Assembly (NCBI GenBank): GCA_026707545.1
Contig: JAPOWR010000001.1
Location: 930,001-994,000, forward strand
Length of the DNA: 64,000 nucleotides
Source of the DNA: Acidobacteriota bacterium
Lineage (GTDB): Bacteria > Acidobacteriota > Thermoanaerobaculia > Multivoradales > Multivoraceae
Reading direction: 5' to 3'
Of this stretch, positions 26,461-34,838 are shown piece by piece. Both the position numbers and the translations under genes were made by a program. Under the pieces are notes generated by a model that was not told where the DNA came from, did no database searches, and saw only the letters and a program-made list of their open reading frames with translations. The stretch's first letter is position 1. Every line of letters begins with the position of its first letter.

Positions 26461-27000
26461 TCAGTCGGAAGCCGCCGCCTCTGCATCGGTTCGGCTGCGC
26501 CGCCACTGCCGGTAGGCGCCGATCATGAGCCAGGCGCCGGCCGCGAGCAGGCCGAGCGGCCAGAACTCCCACACGCGGTCGATGTCGTAGCCGAGCGTGT
26601 AGTCGAGCAGAGCGAGGAATCCGATGACGAACAGGCCCGCGCCGGCCAGCAGGCCGAGCTGGCCGGAGGCGGGCGGTTGCGGCGCGTCGTGCAGGCCGAG
26701 GTCCGGGCCGTGGCCGCGTTCGATCAGGGTGGCCTGGCGGTAGGAGTCGATGATGTTGAAGAGCCACACGAAGGCCACGACCATGCCCATCAGGCCTTCC
26801 TCCGTGGCGAGGAAGATGGAGCCGACCGCCAGCAGGAACAGCACGATGCCGCGCTGATACAGACCGTTGTAGATGTGGCCCAGACCTGGGAAGAGGGCGA
26901 GGATCACGCTCACGGCGTGGCGTGCGGTGAGCCCTCCCTGGCCTGCAGCCTGAGGAGGCGGTGGCGTCGGCGGTGGTGCCTGTTCGTGTTCGGCGTTCAT
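26461..27000 (-). CDS. Four-helix membrane protein, third gene of the ECF sigma operon
   Basis: A 179-aa protein with a Pro-rich N-terminus (QAPPPTPPPPQAA) and about four transmembrane segments. The first carries ALFPGLGHIYNGLYQRG, a motif shared with TM2/DUF5683-type small membrane proteins (PGxGxxYxG). Function unknown. Its ATG overlaps the stop of the putative anti-sigma gene (ATGA), so it is translationally coupled to the sigma factor operon and may be part of the sensed or controlled envelope response. Confidence 0.72.
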   Translation of the reverse strand: MNAEHEQAPPPTPPPPQAAGQGGLTARHAVSVILALFPGLGHIYNGLYQRGIVLFLLAVGSIFLATEEGLMGMVVAFVWLFNIIDSYRQATLIERGHGPDLGLHDAPQPPASGQLGLLAGAGLFVIGFLALLDYTLGYDIDRVWEFWPLGLLAAGAWLMIGAYRQWRRSRTDAEAAASD

Positions 27001-27689
27001 GCGGAACTCCTCTCCTGGTATGTGGGTGGTCCGTCTCGAGTCGTCGTTGGGTCATCGGCCCCGGAGTCGCCGGGTGTCAACAGGGCAGCCAGATCGCGGA
27101 CGGCCTCGGACGATGAGTCGACGGCGGCTCGGAACCAGCCCCGGACGCGGTCGGTGGGCAGCCCCAGCGTTTGGTCGAAGAGCCCGGCCGGAGGCCGTAG
27201 CTCCTGGACGGCTTCGAGACGTCGGGTGACCTCCGCGTGCATCGAAGAGCCGGCTTCGGCAACGGGCTCAAGCAGGTGCTCGCCGGCCGCGGCGCCGAGG
27301 TTCGTGGCGGCCTCGCGGCCGGCGGCCACGGGGTCGCCGAGAAGGAGGGTCAGGGCGACCGCAAGCACGTAGCTGGCGGCGAGCGCCGTGGCGGTTCGGG
27401 GCGTGGCGCCGAAGCCCGCGGGCCGGTGAGCTCGGTGGCTTGCCGGGATCGCCCGCAGTCGTCGCATGAGCGCCGGAGGCGGTTCGAGTTCGGAACCGAC
27501 CAGCGGTTCGAGTTCTTCGACGCGCGCCTCGCCATCGGGCTCGTAGGGTGCGCCGACGGCGATCTCGAGCAGCCCGGCGCGAAGCTCGGCGGAAACGGGC
27601 AAGTCGGCCCGAAGTTCTTCGATGCCCGGCATCCGTTCACGGTGGATCCCCTCCGGACCAGTTGCCCGGCGCTGACGCTCGTGACTCAC
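26997..27689 (-). CDS. Putative anti-sigma factor (membrane-anchored), positional assignment
   Basis: A 230-aa protein with one central transmembrane helix (LAASYVLAVALTLLLG, about residues 128-144), a cytoplasmic N-terminal half and an extracytoplasmic C-terminal half. That topology and the GTGA overlap with the upstream ECF sigma gene are typical of anti-sigma factors. However, the zinc-binding HxxxCxxC (ZAS) motif is absent and there is no Cys in the N-terminal half, so binding would have to use a zinc-free fold. The GTG at 27689 is chosen because of the overlap; the frame is open further upstream only as a shadow of the sigma gene. Could instead be an unrelated co-regulated envelope protein. 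Confidence 0.6.
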   Translation of the reverse strand: MSHERQRRATGPEGIHRERMPGIEELRADLPVSAELRAGLLEIAVGAPYEPDGEARVEELEPLVGSELEPPPALMRRLRAIPASHRAHRPAGFGATPRTATALAASYVLAVALTLLLGDPVAAGREAATNLGAAAGEHLLEPVAEAGSSMHAEVTRRLEAVQELRPPAGLFDQTLGLPTDRVRGWFRAAVDSSSEAVRDLAALLTPGDSGADDPTTTRDGPPTYQERSSA

Positions 27690-28303
27690 CTGTAGGCCCC
27701 GCTGCGGGTCGGTGTGGGATCGCCGAGAGCCTGCCGCCTGCGGTCGATCCGACGGATCAGTTCCAGGCGAGCGCGCCGGAGCCGGGATTTCATCGTTCCC
27801 TCCGGCAGTTCGAGGAAGACGCAGATCTCGGCGTAGCTCAAGCCCTGCAGGTCCCGCAGCATGAGAATCTCGGCGAACGCCTCCGGCATCTCCTCGAGTG
27901 TCTGGTAGACCATTCGCAGTCGTTCTCGGCGCTCGGCGGTAGCGGCCGGGTCCATGCCGCCAGCCTGGTACTTCAGCAGTTCCTCCGAGACGACCACGGT
28001 CCGCCGTTCGGTGCGGGTGCGGCGGTAGTGGTCCACGCACAGATTGCGGGACAGCCGCAGCGTCCAGCCGGCGAGCGGCACGTCCCCCCGGTAGCGGCCG
28101 AGGTTGCGATAGAGCTTCAGGAAGATCTCCTGGGTCAGGTCCTCGGCCTCGGCGGTGTTGCCGGCGAACTGAAAGGCGATGTTGTAGATGCGGCGGCCGT
28201 AACGGTCGATCAGCTCGGACCAGGCATCGGCCTGGCCGGCGGCCGCGCGGCGGGCCAGGAACAGGTCCGGGTTCGGCCCGGAGGATGGGTGCGGAGTCGT
28301 CAT
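27686..28303 (-). CDS. ECF (sigma-70 family, RpoE-like) RNA polymerase sigma factor
   Basis: ECF sigma factor of 205 aa. Region 2 (about residues 20-90) contains RIYNIAFQFAGNTAEAEDLTQE and region 4 (about 130-185) contains MPEAFAEILMLRDLQGLSYAEI and LPEGTMKSRLRRAR. I chose the ATG at 28303 over a longer frame starting at 28378, because an ECF-type promoter lies between the two and the shorter form starts like other family members. It directs RNA polymerase to envelope-stress or similar promoters. It heads a three-gene overlapping operon with the putative anti-sigma and a membrane protein. Confidence 0.92.
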   Translation of the reverse strand: MTTPHPSSGPNPDLFLARRAAAGQADAWSELIDRYGRRIYNIAFQFAGNTAEAEDLTQEIFLKLYRNLGRYRGDVPLAGWTLRLSRNLCVDHYRRTRTERRTVVVSEELLKYQAGGMDPAATAERRERLRMVYQTLEEMPEAFAEILMLRDLQGLSYAEICVFLELPEGTMKSRLRRARLELIRRIDRRRQALGDPTPTRSGAYR

Positions 28304-28321
28304 CGCGCGTCTGAACAGGAA

Positions 28322-28347
28322 GACGTAGCGCGGTGTGAACAAGTTTC
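28322..28347 (-). promoter_or_regulatory. ECF-type promoter, probable autoregulation of the sigma operon
   Basis: On the minus strand GAAAC is followed by 17 bases and CGTC, matching the -35 GAAAC / -10 CGTC pattern known for several ECF sigma groups. CGTC ends 18 bases before the sigma-factor ATG, leaving a leader of about ten bases. This suggests the sigma factor drives its own operon. Confidence 0.45.
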
Positions 28348-28375
28348 CTCGGGTGCCGCGCCCTGGCGGATACTG

Positions 28376-28381
28376 CATAAT
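28376..28381 (+). promoter_or_regulatory. Candidate -10 box of metG
   Basis: TGCATAAT contains a -10 like CATAAT preceded by TG, 38 bases before the metG ATG. The -35 region 17 bases upstream (GTGCCG) is poor. Confidence 0.3.
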
Positions 28382-28419
28382 CCCGATCCGCCGGGCGCTG
28401 CGCGCTCGGGAGGATTGCC

Positions 28420-30075
28420 ATGCCCGAACGACGACGCATTCTGGTGACGAACGCCCTGCCCTACGCCAACGGCCCGATTCACCTGGGTCACATGGTGGAG
28501 GCGGTGCAGACGGACATCTGGTGCCGGCTGCAGCGGATGCGGGGCTGCGAGTGCTACAACGTCTGCGCCGAGGATGCGCACGGAACGCCGATCATGCTGC
28601 GCGCCGAGCGCGAGGGAATCACGCCCGAGGAACTGATCGGCCGGCTGGGGGAAGAGCACCTGGAGGACTATCGGGCGTTCTCGATCCACTTCGACGACTA
28701 CTACACGACGCACTCGCCCGAGAATCGGGAACTGGTCGAGGAGATCTACGGGCGGTTGCGTGAGCGCGGCTCGATCGACCGGCGAATGGTGCGCCAGTTC
28801 TATGACCCGGAGCGGGGGATGTTCCTGCCCGATCGTTTCATCAAGGGCACGTGCCCCCGTTGCGGCGCGAAGGACCAGAACGGCGACAGTTGCGACGAGT
28901 GCGGCTCGACCTACGCGCCGTCGGACCTGATCGATCCGCGCTCGATCGTCACCGGCGCACTGCCGGTCGAGAAGGAGTCCGAGCATCTGTTCCTCCGCCT
29001 CTCCGACTACGAGGAACTGCTGGAAGACTGGGTTGGCGATGGCCGCCTGCAGAGCGAGGTCGTCAACAAGCTGCAGGAGTGGTTCGACGACGGACTCCGC
29101 GACTGGGACATCTCCCGGGACGCGCCCTACTTCGGCTTCGAGATCCCGGACGCTCCGAACAAGTACTTCTACGTCTGGGTCGACGCGCCGATCGGCTACA
29201 TGGCCGCCTTCCGCCGATTCTGCGACCAGACCGGTGTGGGATTCGAGGACTTCTGGGGGCCCGACAGCGATGCCGAGCTGTACCACTTCATCGGCAAGGA
29301 CATCCTCTACTTCCACTGCCTGTTCTGGCCGGCGATGCTGCACGGCGGCGGCTATCGAACGCCGTCGTCGGTGTTCGTCCACGGCTTTCTGACCGTCGAC
29401 GGCGCCAAGATGTCGAAGTCGCGCGGCACCTTCGTCATGGCGCGCACCTACCTGGACCACCTGGACCCGGAGGCCTTCCGCTACTACATCGCGGCCAAGT
29501 TGAGCAACGGGCTCGCCGACATCGACCTCAACCTCGAGGACTTCGTCCAGCGCGTCAACTCGGATCTCGTGGGCAAGGTGGTCAACATCGCCAGTCGCTG
29601 CGCCGGGTTCCTGCACCGGCAGTCGAACGGCCGGCTGGCGGCGTCGCTGGACGCGCCCGAATTCGCGGCGGCGGCCGCCTCGCAGGCGGAGGAGATCGCC
29701 GGACTCTACGAGGACCGCGACTACAACCGGGCCCTGCGGCGGGTCATCGCGCTGGCGGACCGGGCGAACCGCTACATCGACGACCGGCGGCCCTGGGAGC
29801 TGGCGCGCGATCCCGGTCGGGCCGCCGAGGTCCAGGCGGTTTGCACGACGGGCATCGAGCTGTTCCGGCAGTTGATCGTCTATCTCAAGCCGGTCGTGCC
29901 AACGATCGCGGCCAGGGCGGAGGCCTTTCTGGGCATCGATCCCCTGGTCTGGGACGACGTCCACACGCCCCTGGTGAACCACGAGATCCTGCCCTTCAAG
30001 CCCCTGGTTACCCGGGTCCAGCCGGATCAGGTAGCCGCGATGATCGCCGCCTCGGGCGAGGACGACACCGGGTGA
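28420..30075 (+). CDS. metG: Methionyl-tRNA synthetase
   Basis: Class I aminoacyl-tRNA synthetase of 551 aa charging tRNA-Met. The HIGH-type motif is HLGH (residues 21-24) and KMSKS is at residues 330-334. The connective peptide has a zinc knuckle with Cys145, Cys148, Cys158 and Cys161 (CPRC ... CDEC), as in the E. coli-type enzyme. The C-terminal EMAP/Trbp111-like tRNA-binding and dimerisation domain of the 676-aa E. coli protein is missing; the protein ends after the anticodon-binding helical bundle. Such short forms are known and can be monomeric. ATG is preceded by GGGAGG. The next gene starts five bases after its stop. Confidence 0.96.
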   Translation: MPERRRILVTNALPYANGPIHLGHMVEAVQTDIWCRLQRMRGCECYNVCAEDAHGTPIMLRAEREGITPEELIGRLGEEHLEDYRAFSIHFDDYYTTHSPENRELVEEIYGRLRERGSIDRRMVRQFYDPERGMFLPDRFIKGTCPRCGAKDQNGDSCDECGSTYAPSDLIDPRSIVTGALPVEKESEHLFLRLSDYEELLEDWVGDGRLQSEVVNKLQEWFDDGLRDWDISRDAPYFGFEIPDAPNKYFYVWVDAPIGYMAAFRRFCDQTGVGFEDFWGPDSDAELYHFIGKDILYFHCLFWPAMLHGGGYRTPSSVFVHGFLTVDGAKMSKSRGTFVMARTYLDHLDPEAFRYYIAAKLSNGLADIDLNLEDFVQRVNSDLVGKVVNIASRCAGFLHRQSNGRLAASLDAPEFAAAAASQAEEIAGLYEDRDYNRALRRVIALADRANRYIDDRRPWELARDPGRAAEVQAVCTTGIELFRQLIVYLKPVVPTIAARAEAFLGIDPLVWDDVHTPLVNHEILPFKPLVTRVQPDQVAAMIAASGEDDTG

Positions 30076-30079
30076 GGCG

Positions 30080-31267
30080 TTGACGACCGCTGCTCCCGCG
30101 GTCGCTGCAGACCGTCTGACCAAGGTCTACCGGATCTACGATACGCCGTGGGGCCGGTTGCAGGAGGCGGTGCTGAGACGTTCGGCTCACCGGCCCTTCC
30201 GGGCGCTCAGCGACGTCAGCTTCCAGTTGCCCGCAGGCGAAGGGCTCGGCGTGGTGGGGGAGAATGGAGCCGGCAAGAGCACGTTGCTCAAGATCGTCGC
30301 CGGCGTGACGCAGCCGACGTCCGGTGAACTGGCGATTCGCGGTCGGGTCGCCTCGATCCTGGAACTCGGCGCGGGGTTTCATCACGAGTTCACCGGCCGC
30401 CAGAACATCCGGCTGAGCGCGGCGATCGTCGGTCTCGACGAGCGGGAGCTCCGGGAGCGAACCCGCGACATCATCGACTTCAGCGAACTCGGCCCCGCGA
30501 TCGATCAGCCGGTGCGTTCCTACTCGACGGGTATGACGATGCGGCTCGGCTTCTCGATCGCGGTTCAGGTCGAACCCGACATCCTGGTCGTCGACGAGGC
30601 GCTGTCGGTCGGTGACGGCTACTTCCAGAAGAAATGCATGGATCGCCTGCAGCAGTACATGGCGGACGGCGGCACGCTGCTGTTCTGCTCTCACGCGATG
30701 TACTACGTCACCGCGTTCTGCCAGCAGGCGCTGTGGCTGCGCGGCGGGGAGGTGGCGGCGGCGGGGCGGGCGCTCGGCGTGGTCGGCGAGTACGAGCGGT
30801 TCCTGATGGCGAAGACCGGCGAGAGCGCGGAAACGGAAGAGCAGTCGAACGACGATCCGGCAGCGACGCCGGCGCGGATCGTTGCGATCAGGCCGGAGGG
30901 CGGAAAGGCGCACAAGCGCGGATCGGACTCCTGGGCCCTCGAAATCGAATGGGAGAGCCGGGACGACGATCTCGGATTTCATCTGGCGGTGGGCCTCGAC
31001 ACCGCGGACGGCGTGCAGGTGTGCGCGTTCACCACCCAGCGCGCGGGCCTCGCGGCGGTGACCGGCGCCGGCCATCACCGCGCCGTGGTCCGCGTCCCGC
31101 GGTTGCCGATGACGAAGGGCGACTACTCGGCCTGCGTCTTTCTGCTCGACGAAGAGTCCCTGCACGTCTACGACCGCAAGGTGCAGGCGAACGTGCTGGA
31201 GATCGAGGCGCGGCGCTTCGAACCGAGTCTGTTCGAGGTTGCCCACGAATGGGAGATCGACGGATGA
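30080..31267 (+). CDS. ABC transporter ATPase of polysaccharide export type (Wzt-like)
   Basis: ABC ATPase of 395 aa from a TTG start. Walker A is Gly60-Thr68 (GENGAGKST), the signature is SYSTGMTMRLG, and Walker B is DILVVDEALS. This N-terminal half matches Wzt/TagH-type exporters of O-antigen or teichoic acid. The C-terminal half (about 260-395) is a beta-rich domain like the Wzt carbohydrate-recognition domain. The cognate Wzm permease and glycosyltransferases are not adjacent: upstream is metG, downstream a hydroxyacid dehydrogenase. No clear Shine-Dalgarno; the TTG lies four bases after the metG stop, so reinitiation is likely. Confidence 0.88.
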   Translation: MTTAAPAVAADRLTKVYRIYDTPWGRLQEAVLRRSAHRPFRALSDVSFQLPAGEGLGVVGENGAGKSTLLKIVAGVTQPTSGELAIRGRVASILELGAGFHHEFTGRQNIRLSAAIVGLDERELRERTRDIIDFSELGPAIDQPVRSYSTGMTMRLGFSIAVQVEPDILVVDEALSVGDGYFQKKCMDRLQQYMADGGTLLFCSHAMYYVTAFCQQALWLRGGEVAAAGRALGVVGEYERFLMAKTGESAETEEQSNDDPAATPARIVAIRPEGGKAHKRGSDSWALEIEWESRDDDLGFHLAVGLDTADGVQVCAFTTQRAGLAAVTGAGHHRAVVRVPRLPMTKGDYSACVFLLDEESLHVYDRKVQANVLEIEARRFEPSLFEVAHEWEIDG

Positions 31268-32235
31268 AGCTGCTGGTGACGCGACCGATTCCCGAGCCGG
31301 CCATCGCCAGGCTGGTCACCGAGCCCGGCGTGGAGACGACGGTGCTCGAGGAGGACATAGCCCTGGACCGCGCGGTGCTGCTCGACGAGGCGGCGGGCGC
31401 CGAGGTGATCCTGGCGCTGCTCACGGAGCGGATGGACGCGGAGCTTTTCGACCGGGCGGCGAACCTGCGCATGGTGGCGAACATGGCGGTCGGTTTCGAC
31501 AACGTCGACACCTCTGCTGCCGCGGCGCGCGGGATCTGGGTCACGAACACGCCGGGTGTGCTCGATGGCGCCACCGCGGATCTGGCGATGGCGCTGCTGC
31601 TGGCGGCCGCGCGCCGGCTCCCCGAGGCCGAGCGCTTTCTGCGCGCCGGCCGCTACCGGCGCTGGGGACCGATGCTCCTGACCGGTCAGGAGGTTCACGG
31701 CCGCACTCTCGGCATTCTCGGCATGGGCCGAATCGGCGAGGCGGTCGCGCGCCGCGCCCGGCTGGGGTTCGACATGGAGATCCTCTACTGGGACGAACGG
31801 GCCCGCCCGGACCTGGAGGAGGAACTCGGCGTCCGCCGGACCGATCTCGACGCGCTGCTGGGCGCCGCGGACTTCGTCTCCATCCACCTGCCGCTGACCG
31901 AGGACACGGCCGGGCTGATCGACGCCGCACGCCTGGCCCGGATGAAGCCGAGCGCGGTGCTCGTCAACACCGCCCGAGGTCCGATCGTCGACGAAGCGGC
32001 GCTGGCGGCAGCGCTCCGCTCAGGCGCGATCTGGGCCGCCGGCCTCGACGTGTTCGAGCGGGAACCCGAGGTCCACCCGGACCTGCTCGAACTCGACAAC
32101 GCCGTGCTGCTGCCCCACATCGCGAGCGCTTCGATCCCGACCCGGCTGGCCATGGCCCAGCTCGCCGTGGACAATGTCCTGGCGCTTCACCGCGGCGAGG
32201 AGCCGCCGACGCCGGTCGTCCGCGGCACCCGGTGA
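31264..32235 (+). CDS. D-2-hydroxyacid dehydrogenase (glyoxylate/hydroxypyruvate reductase-like)
   Basis: NAD(P)-dependent enzyme of 323 aa with ATG overlapping the upstream stop (ATGA). The Rossmann motif LGILGMGRIGEAVA lies near residue 150. The catalytic set is Arg in NTARGPIVDE, Glu in FEREPEVH and His in LLPHIASAS. The MVANMAVGFDNVD and NTPGVLDGATADLAM segments are typical of glyoxylate reductase (GyaR/GhrB) rather than of 3-phosphoglycerate dehydrogenase, and there is no ACT domain. It reduces glyoxylate or a related 2-oxoacid. Its role beside a polysaccharide ABC ATPase is unclear. Confidence 0.9.
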   Translation: MKLLVTRPIPEPAIARLVTEPGVETTVLEEDIALDRAVLLDEAAGAEVILALLTERMDAELFDRAANLRMVANMAVGFDNVDTSAAAARGIWVTNTPGVLDGATADLAMALLLAAARRLPEAERFLRAGRYRRWGPMLLTGQEVHGRTLGILGMGRIGEAVARRARLGFDMEILYWDERARPDLEEELGVRRTDLDALLGAADFVSIHLPLTEDTAGLIDAARLARMKPSAVLVNTARGPIVDEAALAAALRSGAIWAAGLDVFEREPEVHPDLLELDNAVLLPHIASASIPTRLAMAQLAVDNVLALHRGEEPPTPVVRGTR

Positions 32236-32262
32236 TGCGTCGCCGGTGGGGAGGCCGAGCCG

Positions 32263-32916
32263 CTAGTTCCTGAGACGGAAAGAGCGGGCGACACGGAAGC
32301 CGATGTCGTCGGCGAAGTCGGCTGACTCGCGCTTCTGCAGGTCGCAGTGGAGTTCAGAGGCTTTGAGCCGGAAGGAGCCGCCGCAGAGCGTTCTGCGGTC
32401 CTCGTCCCCTTCGTCGGCGGCGACCCACTCCCACAGGCTGCCCAACATGCCGTGGAGTCCGAAGTCGTTCGCCTCCCGCCGCTCCGGGTGCTGCACGCGA
32501 CCGCCGGAGTTGCCGGCGTGCCAGCAGCGGCGCTCGATCAGCTCCGGCGTGGCGCTCCAGGGCGGAGCATCGTCCGGCGCGCTGCTTCCCAGGCAGGCGT
32601 AGAGCCACTCGGTCCTGGTCGGCAGCCGCATCGGCTTGCGGGAGACCTCGGCGTACCAGCGGCAGTAGGCATCGGCCTGCCGCCAGCTCACTCCCGTGGC
32701 GAGATCCCGGTCGCCCGGTGACCAGCCGGACCGCTCGTAGTCCGGATCGAAGGCCTCGAACTGTTCGTTCGTGATCGGCCACTTGCTGAGGTAGAAGGGC
32801 TCGACGCGCAGCGTGCGCCCCTTGAGCAGCAACTCGCCACCGGGGATCAACCAGAGGATCGTGCGCGGAACGTGGGCGTAGGAACTCGGCAGCGGTCGGC
32901 GCGCGCTGCTGGCCAC
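32263..32916 (-). CDS. Formylglycine-generating-enzyme-fold (SUMF1/FGE-like) protein without catalytic cysteines
   Basis: A 217-aa FGE-sulfatase-fold protein. The N-terminal IPGGELLLKG, KWPITNEQFEAF and GVSWRQADAYCRWY, the RLPTRTEWLYAC block, GLHGMLGSLWEW and the final CGGSFRLKASE / DDIGFRVAR blocks define the family. Aligned by eye with human FGE (GGSYMCHRSYC), the two copper-binding catalytic Cys positions are Leu here. It is therefore unlikely to make formylglycine and may be a structural or ligand-binding relative. It is the last gene of the 17-gene minus-strand run and lies 14 bases past the radical SAM stop. No signal peptide is evident. Confidence 0.82.
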   Translation of the reverse strand: MASSARRPLPSSYAHVPRTILWLIPGGELLLKGRTLRVEPFYLSKWPITNEQFEAFDPDYERSGWSPGDRDLATGVSWRQADAYCRWYAEVSRKPMRLPTRTEWLYACLGSSAPDDAPPWSATPELIERRCWHAGNSGGRVQHPERREANDFGLHGMLGSLWEWVAADEGDEDRRTLCGGSFRLKASELHCDLQKRESADFADDIGFRVARSFRLRN

Positions 32917-32930
32917 TCGGCGACTCGAAG

Positions 32931-34298
32931 TCAGGACGGTCGGCCGAACACTTTCGGCGTCGGCATCCGGGCACGAATCGCTTCGAGTTCCTCGACCGTC
33001 ACCGTGCCGATGCCGTTCTTGCGACAGTGCGATTCCACGGATCGGACGACCATGCCTCGGACGAAGGCGGGCACGCGCTTCATCCGCGCCTCGGCCTCGG
33101 GTTCCCAGGCAATGCTGGGCGAGGTGTCCTCGCCGTAACGGGAGAGCGACGCGAGCCCGGTGCGGTCTCCAAGGGCCGCGAGCTGCTCCTGCGAGAAGAA
33201 CCCGGGATCGTGGGTGCAGAGCGGATCCTCCGCCATCAGGTCTCCGGTCATGCCATAGGCGCGGGCGCGGCAGCCGCCGCAGACCGATTGCAGTTCGCAG
33301 GAACCGCAGCGGCCGCCGAGCTCCTTGCGGCGCCGGATGTCCTGGAACAACTCGGAGTCGTTCCAGACCGCCGACAGCGTGGATCGTTTCAGGTTGCCGC
33401 CGAACACGGGCAGGTACGGGCAGGGCGTGACGTCACCGTTCGGGCGAATCCCCATGTAGTGCGTACCCGCGGGGCAACCGCCGGCGCCCCCGTCGAAAGC
33501 CTTGAGAAAGGGCGAGTCGGGATCGCCGGCCAGCAGTTGACGGACGTAGTGGGGCGCGCACTTCGCGTTGACCACCATGCGGCCGCGGTAGTCGCGCTGA
33601 ATCTGCTCCAGGGAGGCGAGGACGCCGTCGTAGTCCGCTGGCGAGAGGTCGGACACGAACTGACCGCGGCCCGTCGGGACCAGGAAGTACAGGTTCCAGA
33701 CCCGGGCCTGGAGCTCGGTGTAGGCGAAGTCGGCGATCTCCATCAGCTCACCCCGGTTGTGCGCGCCGGCGGTGGTCTGGATGATGAATGGAAGACCGGC
33801 GGCGGCCAGGTGCTTCGCGCCGTCGACCGTGTTCTGCCAGGCGCCCCGGACCCGGCGGAAGCCGTCGTGAACCTGCGGGTCCAGTGCGTCGAGGGAAAGG
33901 GCAAGACCGCGCACGCCCTCGCCGGCCAGGATCCGCGCCAGGTTCTCCGTGATGCGGACGCCGTTGCTGCCGACGACGACCCACAGCTCGCGCTTGGCGG
34001 CGTATCGAACGATGTCGAGGATGTCGCGCCGCAGCAGCGGCTCGCCGCCGGTGAGGATGACGAGGGCCTCCGGGGCGAACTCGCAGATGTCGTCGATCAC
34101 CTTGCGGCACTGGTCGGTGGAGAGTTCCGACCGATCGGCGAAGTTGGGGGTTTCGACCAGAGGCTTGCCGCCGGCGTCGAGGTAGCAGTGCTCGCAGGCC
34201 AGGTTGCAGCGGTAGGTGAGGTTCCAGGAGATGACGTAGGGACGGGCGAACGCCGCCGGCACGGCATCCAGCGGCCGCTCAAGGGGTGAGAGGGTCAT
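32931..34298 (-). CDS. Radical SAM/SPASM protein, AhbD/NirJ-like, with C-terminal PCP_red domain
   Basis: A 455-aa radical SAM enzyme. The [4Fe-4S] ligands for SAM cleavage are Cys31, Cys35 and Cys38 (CNLACEHC within WNLTYRCNL). The SPASM region near residues 330-365 reads CGSCELQSVCGGCRARAY then GDLMAEDPLC, very like the haem-synthase/haem d1 enzymes AhbC, AhbD and NirJ. Unusually for those, about 50 residues at the C-terminus (IAWEPEAEARMKRVPAFVRG to LEAIRARMP) form a PCP_red domain, as at the end of protochlorophyllide reductase subunit B. I infer a tetrapyrrole-modifying role. It lies in a cassette with a second PCP_red protein and an Mrp-like ATPase. Confidence 0.85.
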   Translation of the reverse strand: MTLSPLERPLDAVPAAFARPYVISWNLTYRCNLACEHCYLDAGGKPLVETPNFADRSELSTDQCRKVIDDICEFAPEALVILTGGEPLLRRDILDIVRYAAKRELWVVVGSNGVRITENLARILAGEGVRGLALSLDALDPQVHDGFRRVRGAWQNTVDGAKHLAAAGLPFIIQTTAGAHNRGELMEIADFAYTELQARVWNLYFLVPTGRGQFVSDLSPADYDGVLASLEQIQRDYRGRMVVNAKCAPHYVRQLLAGDPDSPFLKAFDGGAGGCPAGTHYMGIRPNGDVTPCPYLPVFGGNLKRSTLSAVWNDSELFQDIRRRKELGGRCGSCELQSVCGGCRARAYGMTGDLMAEDPLCTHDPGFFSQEQLAALGDRTGLASLSRYGEDTSPSIAWEPEAEARMKRVPAFVRGMVVRSVESHCRKNGIGTVTVEELEAIRARMPTPKVFGRPS

Positions 34299-34334
34299 GG
34301 GAAGGGACTCGTGCGCGATGTTTCGCCGGAAGGC

Positions 34335-34811
34335 TCAGGCAATGCCGAAGAAGGTGCGGGCCCGTTCCAGCACCGCCGCATCGACCTCTTCGTAGCCGTG
34401 GTCGAGCGCGAACTTCTCGATCCCGGCGACCGCGGAGGTGCGGACGATGTCGGGGATGTTCGCCATCCGCTCGCGCGCCTCGGCGGTCCAGGGGATGCTC
34501 GCCGATTCGCCGTTGCCGGCGACGCCGTGGCCACCGCCGACCTGCCCGGTGCCGCCGGCCGGCACCCCCAGGTCGGTCAGCATGCCGGTGAAGGGACACT
34601 TCGAGGTCGCGGTCCCCACCTCGGCGCCGGCTTCGGGGCCGATCCGGACGCCAAGCGATCCGACGACCTGGGTCTCGTGGGGGTTCATCATCATCGCCAT
34701 CTCCGAAGAGCAGCTGGGGCAGGCATAGACCACGGCCACGGACCCGCCGTTCGGGCCCAGGGCGTGCTTCAGCTTCATCTGCTCGTCGCAGGGTACGCAG
34801 AGGAACTTCAT
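34335..34811 (-). CDS. Small Cys-rich PCP_red-domain protein
   Basis: A 158-aa protein. N-terminal half: CVPC (Cys5/Cys8) and CPSC form a probable zinc or Fe-S knuckle, followed by SEMAMMMNPHETQ. A KCPFTGML element follows. The C-terminal PCP_red domain (about 107-158) starts IPWTAEARERMANIPDIVR and ends VLERARTFFG. PCP_red domains are otherwise known from the DPOR/ChlB C-terminus, which contacts the tetrapyrrole substrate. Context between an AhbD/NirJ-like radical SAM gene and an Mrp ATPase suggests a small carrier or maturation factor; function is inferred only. ATG 34811 lies 28 bases after the ATPase stop. Confidence 0.75.
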   Translation of the reverse strand: MKFLCVPCDEQMKLKHALGPNGGSVAVVYACPSCSSEMAMMMNPHETQVVGSLGVRIGPEAGAEVGTATSKCPFTGMLTDLGVPAGGTGQVGGGHGVAGNGESASIPWTAEARERMANIPDIVRTSAVAGIEKFALDHGYEEVDAAVLERARTFFGIA

Positions 34812-34838
34812 CCGTGGTCTCCGTCTCCGGGTGGAAAG

